From Pterobdella sp. o SKG-2022 (Eukaryota > Annelida > Clitellata > Hirudinida > Piscicolidae), in assembly GCA_964035795.1 (NCBI GenBank), contig OZ038327.1, forward strand, positions 4,890,674 to 4,954,673: DNA of 64,000 bases, read 5' to 3'. This document shows positions 13,001-23,330 of the stretch, piece after piece. Both the position numbers and the translations under genes were made by a program. Within the stretch, counting starts at the first letter, position 1. Every line of letters begins with the position of its first letter. The notes under the pieces were generated by a model. It did not search any database and was not told the origin of the DNA. It saw nothing but the letters and a program-made list of their open reading frames with translations.

Positions 13001-13090
13001 AGCGGCTGAGCTCTTGAAAAACTGGACGGTCTTGATGGGAACTCGAAGAGCACTCACCCACGACTAGGATGCTCGGGGTAAAAAAAAAAT
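10080..13090 (+). mobile_element. Jockey-like LINE with extreme A+C sense strand
   Basis: Endonuclease remnants near 10320-10900 (INIITLQETNFKNTQ; NVYIPPNTNN; LPNSIITNNFNAHS) are followed by reverse transcriptase motifs: DMTKAFDTV near 11550, GVPQGGVLSPTLFN near 11720, and FITYADDITIISS near 11800 in a shifted frame. A C-terminal segment with LWTDPMRAAELLKNW ends near 13060. Many stops make it inactive. The sense strand is almost free of G through most of its length, unlike the neighbouring LINEs. An AT-rich block at about 12440-12745 interrupts the C-terminal coding region. Confidence 0.85.
12440..12745. other. AT-rich insertion in the jockey-like LINE
   Basis: About 300 bp of AT-rich, balanced-strand sequence separates two parts of the A+C-rich LINE C-terminal region (upstream TTNTPTLN, downstream TYYPPTTKSSTNN). 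The abrupt change in base use marks it as a later insertion. I see no terminal repeats or coding potential, so its type is unknown. Confidence 0.5.
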
Positions 13091-13664
13091 TTGTTTGATA
13101 CTTTTTTTAACTCGATGCCAGAACTATCTGAGTTGGAGATTTTGTAAATTGGTATTCATTTAATTACTGGAAAATGGGAAAGCAAATGAAGGAAATTATG
13201 GAAATACATAATTTAATTATATATTCAATTGATAATGTGAATTTTTGTAAATAAAACTTGAAAGCTTTTTTTTTTAACTCAAGTGTAAATAACTTCCTCA
13301 CACACATAATAACGATAGTTTTCCGCTAACTTACACTTGACTTGAAGCTTGTGGACAATTTCAAGTCTCAGAAATCAGGCTTCTTGGTAGTATCACTGGC
13401 TTGCGAAACCTACCGCAAAACTTTTTTCGACTCTTCCGCTACGAACCTTTCACCTATTTATCTATCTCTCTATTATCTCGAAATAGTACCCGACCTACTA
13501 CATCACCACCATTAACCATCCAAACACTTGTAACGCATTACACCCGATTCGATATTTTGCCGTCACTTGCACCTTTCTCGACCACATTGCATCACCGACA
13601 AGTCACTCCCAATCATCCAACTACCTCACTCCAATCGTTAGTGGAGTCAAGTAAAGCTGCATTT

Positions 13665-14670
13665 TAGCCCCAAAACTATTTGCAATCTTTTTCTCTCTAC
13701 TCCTGTCATGTGCTTTTCAGGAAACAGAAAACGGCATATATCTCCAAACAAGAAGTGACAAAGGACTTTGCAAGCTTGTACGTCTTAGATCTAAAGCTGA
13801 GACTCGTACGATCCTAATTAGAGAGATGCTCTTCGCTGATGATGCCGCTTTGGCTACCCCAAACAGCCTAGTTGACCGCCTTTCTCAAGCATGCGATAAC
13901 TTTGGGCTTAAAATCAGTCGTAAGAAGACTCAAATAAAGTCACGAGATACTAAATTCATTCCCAATATTTGCATTGGAAACCACGTGCTTGAAGTTGTTG
14001 AAAACTTTGTCTACTTAGGCACAAATATTAATAAAAATCTGGCCATGAAAAATGAGATCAACTCAAAGATGGAGAAGGCAAGCTCAAAAATAGCACGTCT
14101 ATCAAAAAAGGTCTGAACAAACTCTTTTTTCACTACTTCTACAGATGGATGCATATAGAGCATGCGTTCTTAGTACTCTCCTTTATGGAAGTGAGAGCTG
14201 GATCTTGTATGCGCGTCAAGAAGCCAGACTAAATGCATTCCACTTTCATTGCTTAAAAAGAATTTTAGGCACTTCATGGCAAAATTGCATTTTAAATAAG
14301 GACATTTTAAAGAAGGCAAGAACAGAGAGCATGTTTTCACTGTTAAAAAAAAGGCGGTTACAATGGTTAGGTCATGACAAGCGCATGAAGGATGGTAGAC
14401 TCCCGAAGAGCATTCTTTATAGCGAGTTAGCTGACGATAGCAGAGCTATAGGCAGACTTTTTCTCCGTTTTGAAGACGTATGTAAACGTGACCTTAAAGC
14501 ATGCGGCATTGATGTAGCTAACTGGGAAGTCCTCTGCACCGAACGAAGTAAATGGATAAAAGCGGTAAAAGAGGGCGCTCTGAAAAGTGAGATTTCAAGG
14601 GAGGAAAAGTGGGCAAAGAGACGTGAAAAACAAAAAAAAAAAGATTATATAAATAAAAAAAATAACTTAT
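13665..14670 (+). mobile_element. RTE/CR1-like LINE, C-terminal half
   Basis: Reads ILAPKLFAIFFSLLLSCAFQ, then MLFADDAALATPNSLVDRLS with the catalytic FADD. The next segment carries LLYGSESWILYARQEARLNA, RRLQWLGHDKRMKDGRLP and the DVCKRDLKACGIDVANWE tail. This is the thumb and C-terminal part of an endonuclease-RT LINE. Only a few lesions are present (a TAA at the expected Q codon before the SCILAP motif, a frameshift near 14118), so it is a fairly young copy. It is 5'-truncated. Confidence 0.88.
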
Positions 14671-14780
14671 AGTCAGGGTTAGCTATTGTCTTTTTAGACA
14701 TAACAGCGGTATTACCCCACCAATTGTTCAACAACGCACTCGACTCGCGAACATTACTTGTCACCTACATTACGTCTTAC

Positions 14781-14982
14781 CTCCCAGCCAACTACCTTTT
14801 TTGCCATTTTTTTTGCAACGATTCTCGTTTTGGCCGAATCGAAAAATTTTTTGAAAGCCGTTGATTTGGCGATTTGAGGTGGACCAGCAGGCGGGCCTAA
14901 AGGCTTTTGATAAACCCCTCGGAATGCTGATGCGGCTGAAAATTGGCGAACCGCCACGCGCCAGTGCTTTGAGAGTTGGTAA
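14781..14982 (-). CDS. Isolated candidate exon, mitochondrial-targeting look
   Basis: On the minus strand a 202-bp open segment runs from a good acceptor (TTCTTCAG before 14982) to a good donor (GAG then GTAAGA after 14781). It encodes 67 residues with a basic, hydroxylated stretch (HWRVAVRQFSAASAFRG) like a mitochondrial presequence. A proline-rich link (KPLGPPAGPP) and a basic helix (AFKKFFDSAKTRIVAKKMAK) follow. GC content is higher than the flanks. No neighbouring exon was found, because LINE sequence lies immediately downstream. The family is not recognised. Confidence 0.4.
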
Positions 14983-15789
14983 CTGAAGAATTTGATAAAT
15001 TAAGATTGCAGATGAGGAGTTTTTGCAGGTTGGATAATATAGCGTTATTATCAGGTTTGACAGGTGTAGAAGCACGTGTGGAGGGAAGTTGCCGGCATTT
15101 TAGATACTATTTTCTATGCAATTGTAAAAATTTGGAAAAATGATTTGCTTTTTGAATAAAAATTTCGCGTTTTTCACTGTTTTTTTAATCGATCAGAATG
15201 GGAGTATTTTTATTTTTCCACGTGATTAGAGCTGTTTTTACGGGTCGACGTGGAATGATTCGAGTTACTTTGATAACGTTTTTGGCACAAGTTGAGATCG
15301 GTGAATTTGTTTGCCTCATTTTTATGCAAAAAAGCACATAATTTGAAACGATTTATTGATAAGAATCGACGTGGGATCGTGTCAAGGGTGATATCGAAGG
15401 CGTTTTATGGTATAGTTATTTAAACAATTATAATTAATAAAGAATAAATAATATGTTAATGATTAAAAATTAATTATAACATTGAAAATTGATTGAATCT
15501 AATTGAAAAAATTAAATTCAAAAACTCACTCAGACTTTGTTATGCGTGGTGTTTGCGGGCAGACACTAAAATGCGTTATCTGTCGAATATGAGTTTAAAA
15601 TATAAGTTCATTGTTAAAAACTGTTATTGAATGTTTAACAGTTACTAGAGTATCATTATCAAGAGCATGAAGGGGTAGAAACGTTGTCATCGTTCTTTTC
15701 AAATTACCCAGTCAGCTCAAACTTAATCTCAATAATTCTTTGTTTAGAGTACAACTGTGTTTAACTTTTTTTTTAAAGTGTGGCTAGCG
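14983..15789. other. Spacer with no identified gene
   Basis: Moderately GC-rich to about 15420 and AT-rich after. The motif CGACGTGG occurs at about 15246 and 15369. I could not assign a function or a repeat class. Confidence 0.35.
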
Positions 15790-17660
15790 CTGCGCACACT
15801 GTACTCACCTTAAAACTCTACTGCGCTCAATGAGCATGCCCCGTAGCAATGGAAAAGGGGCAAAAACGGTAGATAAAGATGCCACTGAAAGCCTTAGCTC
15901 CAATCCCGCAAGCAGGCGGTTCAGGATATTAATCGTCTGATGTTAACCCAGAGATGACAGTTTCATCCGGCAGCACCGTGAACGACCAAGAAGCCATATC
16001 TAGAGACGCGGTGCTCACCACGCAGAAAAGGGGTCTAGTAAAAGTGGCCTAACCAAAGTTTGTCTCTCATCTCCCAATTGGCTAGCCACGATCAACGGGC
16101 ATCTTTTCATGCGGTCAAAAATCACTAAAGAAAGTAAGGTATACATACACCTATAAAGATACCAAAACAATGAAACTGGCATGATGGAACATCAGAACCA
16201 TACTTATCAAAACTAACAGCAACTAGCCTGCACGTCGCTCTTGCCTGATTGCGCATGAACTGTCCAAGCTCGATATTGATATTGATAGTGAAGTTTGCCT
16301 CCCTGAAGAAGGGAGCTTATAGAAGCATGGCGCCGGATATAACCTTTTCTGGTCTAGAAAACCTACAAAAGAAAAGCGTATTTCTGGTGTTGGCATCATT
16401 ATCAGAACTTCCATCGAATCGAAAATAGCTAACCTGCCATCAAATCATTTCGACCGTTTCATGTCAATGCGTTTACCCTGGAGATCAAAAAGTATGCGAC
16501 GATTTTTAGTGTGTATTTTCCGACTCTTTAAGCTGAACCTGCAGAAAAAAAACAAATGTTTTTCAGAACTTTGTAGCCTTTTTCAAAGTACTCTTACAGA
16601 CAACAAGATATTAATTCTTGGTGACTTCAAGACTTAGCTGTCTGGAAAGGTTTGCTTGGCTGACACAGCGTTGAAAACTGCAACGACAACGGGCGTTTAC
16701 ATTTGGAATTCTGCTCAGAACAAAAACTCGTCATCACCAACACCATCTCCAACAAAAGGACAGTTTAAAAACAACCTGGATGCATCTTCGGTCTAAAAAC
16801 TGGCCCTTCATTGATTATGTTCTAGCGCGTCAACGAGACTTCGAGGAAGCTCTGCACACCAGAGTGATGCCCAGTGCAGAATGTCATATTAATTATTAAC
16901 ATTGCCTAGTGAAATGCAAATTCAAGATGCACTTTAAATCTAAGTCAGGGAATGGAAGGTCCCATAAAAAAAAGTTCAAGCTACAGCCAGCTGGAGTAAA
17001 AGCTGACTTCCAGGCAGGCTTACAGGCTAAGTTTGGAAACAACAGCTTCCCAGAAGATTCCTTTCATGAAACATTTTTGAAAAAACTAAAAACTATTCTC
17101 TTACAGACGTCTGATGAAGTCCTTGGGTTTGCCACTAAAAGAAATAGAAACTTGTTTAATTAAAACATTGTAGGAATCCAGAACAATTAAGAAAAAAAAA
17201 TCAACCAACCAGGCCTATCCGGCTCACCCGTCCTGAACAATGCTGCTTTTTGTCAAATCCGCAATAACCTCCAACTCAAGCTTCGAGTTATGCAAAACGA
17301 ATAATGGATCAATCTTGCATTAAGAACTCAGCAGTGTGCTAAGCCTGGTGATTTTATAAAAGTTTCTATGAAGCTCTCAAGGCAGTATATAGCCCCACAA
17401 ATTAGGCTCAGAGTCTTTTGCGCAATACAGATAGACAGGCAGTCCTCAAAGACGAGACATCCATTTTGTGCCGTTGATCTAAACATTTTCAGGTTATCTT
17501 CAATAGTGATCGAGTTGTCAATGACGCAGCATTACTCCGATTTCCTCAACTGCCAGTCAAAGTAGAAATGAACAAACCACCCAATATGCAAAAACTTACC
17601 AAAGCCTTAGAGCGGGTGAAAAGTGGCAAAGCAGCAGAAATTGATGGAATTCCATCTAAG
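15790..17660 (+). mobile_element. RTE/CR1-like LINE, family A, copy 2
   Basis: Same family as 5727-7990, on the opposite strand. It shows the leader (PIPQAGGSGY-like at 15900), the endonuclease start near 16170, an ILGDFK remnant near 16615, and a linker at 16909-17160 with KCKFKMHFKSKSGNGR. The pre-RT segment ending in KSGKAAEIDGIPSKL lies near 17620-17665. It is heavily decayed. At about 17661 the sequence switches without a gap into a different LINE, so this copy lacks its whole RT domain. Confidence 0.82.
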
Positions 17661-19170
17661 CTTTGATGATATCACTCCATCAGATGTTGAGCAACTTATA
17701 AAAAAATCCGGTAAAAAACTTCTCCAACTGACCCATTTCCACATCAAGTTTTCAACTATTGTACCAGACCACATTCCAAAGCAATAGCCAAACTAATAAA
17801 CGTATCGATTCGAATCAAACACTTTTATTAACTCAATAATAACACAGCGATTTTCGTAAGTTGAACTCGCATTAAATTTGTTTACTTGATAATGTGATTT
17901 CAAATTACGAAAAGTTTTGTGTTACTATTCAGTTAATAAAAGTGTTTTTGATATAAGGCTAGTTTAGTTAATCATAATAAACATGTCTTTCCAAGAAGGA
18001 AATTTTCTGAGCATCTACAAAACTGCTCAAATCACCCCACTTTTCATTATACCTAACCTAGATCTTACTATTTCAGCGAATTTTTGACCAATATCGAACT
18101 TGAATACAATTTATAAAATAGTTGAAAACTTAGATCCCTCATCACTAATAAGCATAACTTTTCAAGCTGCCAATCTGTTCATCGTTCTAATCATGCATCT
18201 TAAACAGCACTTCGCCTCCTCGGCGAGGTTTTTGTAGGCTGCGACAACAAAAAAAGCTTCTTTCCTATCATCACTCAACTTATCGGCAGCATTTGACACC
18301 ATTTATCGCAGAATTTTACTTGAGCGCCTTAGTCTTGAGTTTGAGATAGAAAGTCTAGCAGTAAAATGGTTGGAGTCTTATCCACTAGAAGAAAGCAGTT
18401 TGTAAAACTTGGCAATCATCGGTCTTCACGCTTATCATTAAACATAGCGTTCCATAAGAAACCGTTTTTGGACCACTCCTCTTCACTAAATACACATCCC
18501 CCATTTCCAGCATTCTTCCTAATTTTAACTCATCATCAATATTTAAATAATAAACTAATCCTAATCAAAATAAACCCTATAACCTTTCAAACTCCATTGC
18601 CACTCTCATTGACTGCTTCAGAATGTTTGAAAGATGGTTTTTATTAAAAAAATTTCAACTCAATACCTTAAAAACTGAAGTCATTAAAATTGGCACCTCT
18701 CAACAACTAAATAAGTTTTCTTCACTTTCATCCATCAATGTTAGTTTCACTTCAATCGACCTCAGCAAAAAATTAAAAGTCCTTAGAATCACTATTGATG
18801 AAAAATTATCGTTCGACTAGCATATTACATTGTCATTCCTTCTTGTAATCATCATCTTCGAGCTTTATGTCACATACACCAATTCCTCACCAATGAAATG
18901 GCTTCAACGCTGGTTAGTTGTTTGGTTCTCAGCAGACTTGATTATTGTAATTCTCTTCTATACAATATTACTAAACATCAACAAGAACGACTTCAGCGAA
19001 TAATGAACAAAGCTACCAGAAATCATTGAACATAAACACACATCATCACTGCCTTCATCACTCATCTAAAAATTACCTCTCTCAACTTCATTGGCTTCTA
19101 GTTTACCTTGGAATATTTTTTTAAAAAGCATGATAACTTTCAGAATTTATACCACATTCACTCAAGAATT
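17661..19170 (+). mobile_element. L2/CR1-like LINE, degenerate
   Basis: Begins DDITPSDVEQLIKKSGKKLL (a pre-RT motif of CR1/L2 polyproteins). It resumes after a MITE with SFQEGNFLSIYKTAQITPLF and has RT motif A as SLNLSAAFDTIYRRILLERL near 18280. The thumb region at 18620-18820 (KKFQLNTLKTEVIKIGT) is followed by SRLDYCNSLLYNITKHQQ near 18930. Many stops are present. Similar in kind to the element at 20280-23330 but much older. Confidence 0.8.
17802..17974. mobile_element. MITE (foldback, 8-bp target duplication)
   Basis: Inverted repeats of about 55 bp form a hairpin. The left arm starts ATCAAACACTTTTATTAA at 17814; the right arm ends TTAATAAAAGTGTTTTTGAT at 17952. TAATAAAC at 17794-17801 and again at 17975-17982 is an exact 8-bp direct repeat. 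Removing the insert and one repeat restores a continuous reading of the host LINE (LIN followed by MSFQEGNFL). An 8-bp duplication fits the hAT superfamily. No transposase is encoded. Confidence 0.82.
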
Positions 19171-20279
19171 TAAATTAATTGGTTAGTAAGAGCTCAAAAT
19201 GGTTTTGTCATTTTAATTTAAATAATTTCCGCTTTTCTTGAAGCTTAATAATTTAACTACTTAATACTTCTGCACTTGTATCATGTTAAAATTCGATTTC
19301 CGTTCAATACGACTTCGTGGTCTGTATCATGTTTGCAAAAACTTTTCAAAGGTTTTTGTTCAGTTCAGTTCAATAAAATTCTTAAAATAAAAACAAATAA
19401 TTACAACTAGACTTTCTACATTTTGATCATCCGTTGTTTTTAATATTTGAAAAAAAAACAAAATCTTCGTCAGCTTCTTCTTTTTAGCGTCTTTACTAAA
19501 CTCTCAAATCTCCATCTTATATGCAATAAAATATTAAATTATTGACAAAGACATCGTCGTAAACTACGTCAATGTTTATAAGCTTTCTGTATTTCAAAAT
19601 TAAATCTCAAATTTTTTTCAGACTCAATTACTTAATTTTAAAATAATTATTAACATGTTTCTTTTCAATAAACTACATTATCTTTCATCATCACAATGTC
19701 ACTGAATGGTCTTCTAAATTTTAAATCAAGACCGTCATTAAAACTGTCCTTTTATTAACTTTTCTGAAGCTAGTTGAAATTCTATTATTAAATTACCTTG
19801 GAAACAAAAGATCATTACCAAGCTTATTAGCATTTTTTTTTCTTTTTGAAACCTTAAACATGCTTCAAAAAGCATTAATAAGTTCCTACTCTTATTCTAC
19901 AAAACCTTCAAATTTCAATTTATAAGCTCAAAAGAAATCATTATCAATACTTAACTTTTCAGAATAATGATTATTGTCAAGCTTTTATTTTCTGGGTCTC
20001 AAACTAAAATCATCAAATTTATAATTTCATAATATTTCTTTTACCCTCGAACTAGCTAGAATTTTATTCTTAATTACATTTAAAACAAAAAAAAGATCAT
20101 TATATGCCGCTTGCGTCAGAAGTGATGTTCCGCGCTCTTTTAGCAGCCTTTTTCGGTTTGTATTTGCTATGAACTGCTTTTTCTCCTTTTAAGGTTTTAT
20201 TTTCAATTTTCTGTTCTCATCAGTTTATTTAAACATTATTTTTTTTCTTCTTTCTTGTTTTTCGTATATGCTCTAAACC
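19171..20279. other. AT-rich spacer, nothing identified
   Basis: About 1.1 kb of AT-rich DNA without open frames, repeats or RNA-like structure that I can support. It could hold older LINE remnants beyond recognition. Confidence 0.35.
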
Positions 20280-23200
20280 TATGCCCTGCTTTTGTGATTT
20301 TCTACTTAGTCTACAAATTCTCCTCCTCCTCCTCCTCCTCCTCCTCCTCCTCCTCCTCCTCCTCCTCCTCCTCCTCCTCCTCGAATCGTTAGGCAGTGCG
20401 TTTTTTTCTTCAATTTCAAATCTTGTAGTTCTCCATCTGTTCTCAATAGTATTTCATTACCTACTACTTCTTCTTTTTCCAGTTCTAGATCCCTTTGCTC
20501 ATCTCTTATTTCTTTTTCTCCCCTAAAGCTAAATCTTCTCATCGCAAAGCTAAATCATCCAACTCATCTCATAACTCTTCAATACTTTTTAAATCCATTA
20601 ATATTTTTTTACTTAACACAAGATTTCTTAATAACAAATCTATTCATGTTTTTAATTTTTTTTCTGACTCCAACCTTGGCTTTCTAGCTTTCAGTGAGAC
20701 CTGGCATGAATCTACTATTTCTCCTTCTCTCATCTCTGCTTGTCCTCCTTGCTATTTTTTCCATGAACTTGCTCGAACTCCTCAAAATCCTCTTTCTACT
20801 TTTTTTTGTCCTGTTTATGGAGGAATCTGTCTTTTTTACAAATCTACTTTTCCTCTTCCAAGAATTCTAATCCTGGTTTCAAATCTTTTGAATTCTTTGT
20901 TTCTTTTTTTAAATATGGTACTCTCACCCTGTTTATTGCTGTTTTTTATCGACCTCTTTCTTCTTCTCTCTCTCTATTAATGACTTCTCTGCCTTACTTG
21001 AATTTTTATATACTCTTTCCTCTCCTTTTTATATTGTGAATGACTTTAACATTCAATTTAACAAGAAAACTAATTTCTACAGTAGCAAATTTTTTGAACT
21101 TTTCAATTTTTCCTAACATTGTCACTTTTTCTCTCATTCTTCTGGCAACACCAATGATCTTTTTATCACATCATCCTTTATCAAAGCCATTAGTTTTCAT
21201 GCTCATCCAGTCTCCTTCTCTGATCACCATCTTATTCTATCTTTCTCTACCAACCACATTAAACTTTCCTCTACTGTCAAGGTATCTACTCGCTCTTGGT
21301 CTCAACTTGATAAAAAACCTTCTTTCTTTATCCAACTTATTTCTGCTTCTTCTTTTGACTTTTCTTCTTTCACTGACGTTGATGACTTTGTTTTTGCTTT
21401 AGACTCTCTTCTCATTAATACTTTAAATGTGCTTCTTCCCTTTAAATCTTTCATCTACCGTCATTTCTCCTTCAAAGCTCCTTGGTTTGATGGTGAATGC
21501 ATCATATCCAAACGTACTTTACGCAAGCTTAAACGTTTTTATTGTTCCTCTCCTTCTTCTTCCTCTCACGTTCTTTGGTTTTTTCACCTATCAACCTATC
21601 GCTCTGTCCCCCTCTCCAAACTCTCAAATTTTCTTATTTCTTCCATCAACTCTGCTTCCTCTTCTTCACCTCGTTGGAAAAATCTCAATCACATTCTCTC
21701 CAAACAATCCCCTCCTCCTCTTTTTTTTTCTCAAAATTTTCATTTCTATTTCCTCAACAAGATTCTTTCCATTAGAAGTAATTGCTCATCATCTCACACT
21801 CCTCCAGCGTCATCTCCTGCTTCTGTTTCTCTCTCATTTTTCACCCACCACCTTCACAGACCTCTCACCATCATCAAATCTGTATCTTCATTTTCCTGCT
21901 CCCTTAACCTGATTCATCCCAAAATTTTTAACGATCTTTCCTCTTTCTTCTATCCCATCATTCTTAATCTTAATCTTTCTCTAGCTACTTCTAAATTTCC
22001 CACCTCCTTTTAATCATCTATCGTTACTCCAATACTGAAAAAAACCTCCTCTAGATCCTTCTATCATCTCCAACTACCGTCCCATTTCTAACCTTTCTTT
22101 TCTTTCAAAAGTTGTTGGAAAAGCTATTTACCTCCAACTTTCAAACTTTCTTCTTTCTAACAATCTTCTCCTTCCTACTCAACCTGGCTTTCTGAAACTG
22201 TCTTCTAAAAATTTCTTATGATGCTCTTCTTGCTTCCGACTCTGGTAAGCTTTCCCTTCTTCTTTCTCTTGACTTCTCTCCTGCTTTTGATACTGCTGAC
22301 CACTCACTTTTACTGCAGCATCTCAACTCTTTTTTTGGTTGTTCTGGCTCCTCTTTTTCCTGGCTTACTTCCTATTTTTCTAACCGTTCCTCCACTGTTT
22401 CTATTAATAACTCTTCTTCTCCTCTCTCTGTTTCTTTTGGTGTTCCTCAGAGATCTGTTTTCAAGCTTCTTTATTCTTTATCTCTCATCTCCTTTTTCTT
22501 ATCGAATCTTTCTTTTTTCAAAGTCAGCTTTTTGCTGATGAAACCTGCATCTTCTTTTCTTTTACTTTTGAAAGAATTAGACTTTTTATTAGTTTTATTC
22601 TTTTTTAGAACGACTCCATGCATTTTAAACTAAATACTTCTAAATTTGCCTTTATTTATCTTTTTAGATCCAAATTTCTCGCTTTCTTTCTTCCTCCCAT
22701 TATGATCTCTCTTCCACTATTCGTAGTCTTGGCCTTTTTCTTGATTCTTACCTTTCTTTTAAGTCTCCAATTCTATTGTTTTTGCTTTTTTCTGTTTTTC
22801 TATGTTGGATCAGACAGACCTCTTCTTATCTCGATGATGCCTCTTTTAAGGTTCTTGCCTGCTCTTTTGTTTTCTCCCGACTTGATTACTGCAACTCTTT
22901 GTACTTTAATTTTCCTAAATTTACTCTCTACCCTCTAACTAAAGCTTTCAACTCTGCTGCACGCTTGGTCTCTTATACTCCTAAATTCTCTCATATCTCT
23001 CCATCTCTTATCTATCTTCACTGGTTACCTCTTCATTTCCGCTCTTTTTTCAAAATCTGTTCTCTCATGCATAAAATCTCTCATTCTACTTCACCTTCCA
23101 ATCTTTCTTACCTTCTACCACTTCTTAAACGTGCTGGCCTAAGGTCTTTTACTCGCTCAGCTCTTCATTATCTCTCTCATTCTTACGCTAGAGCTGCTTT

Positions 23201-23330
23201 TTCCTATTTTGGTCCATTTCTCTAGAACTCTTTTTCTCCTAATCTTAAATCTTTTTTTATCCTATTTTTTTAGAATTTAAAAACCTTTTTTTTTTCAGGT
23301 AGTTAATAGCAGAGCGTAGGAGACGCTATA
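20280..23330 (+). mobile_element. L2-like LINE with extreme pyrimidine-rich sense strand
   Basis: Sense-strand readings: an endonuclease part near 20600-20830 (LNTRFLNNKSIHVFNFFSDS; AFSETWHESTISPSL); a linker near 21480 (PWFDGECIISKRTLRKLKRF); the RT start near 22070 (SNYRPISNLSFLSKVVGKAI); a GVPQRSV remnant near 22440; and the C-terminal region near 22940-23220 (NSAARLVSYTPKFSHISPSL; LHWLPLHFRSFFKI), typical of L2. It is nearly full length but frameshifted. The sense strand is overwhelmingly T+C. The end near 23300 reads GAGCGTAGGAGACGCTATAC, a typical L2-type terminus. Confidence 0.87.
20318..20382. repeat. (TCC)n microsatellite
   Basis: About 21 uninterrupted TCC/CTC units at the 5' end of the L2-like LINE. 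On the minus strand it would read as polyglycine, which is not a protein. Confidence 0.95.

Noticed and set aside
13401..13667. 88-codon frame before the LINE RT
   Set aside because: Low-complexity Thr/Pro/Ser composition with no motif; the LINE frame is offset and begins at its end.
20281..20542. Poly-Leu and poly-Gly frames
   Set aside because: Translation of (TCC)n at the 5' end of a LINE.
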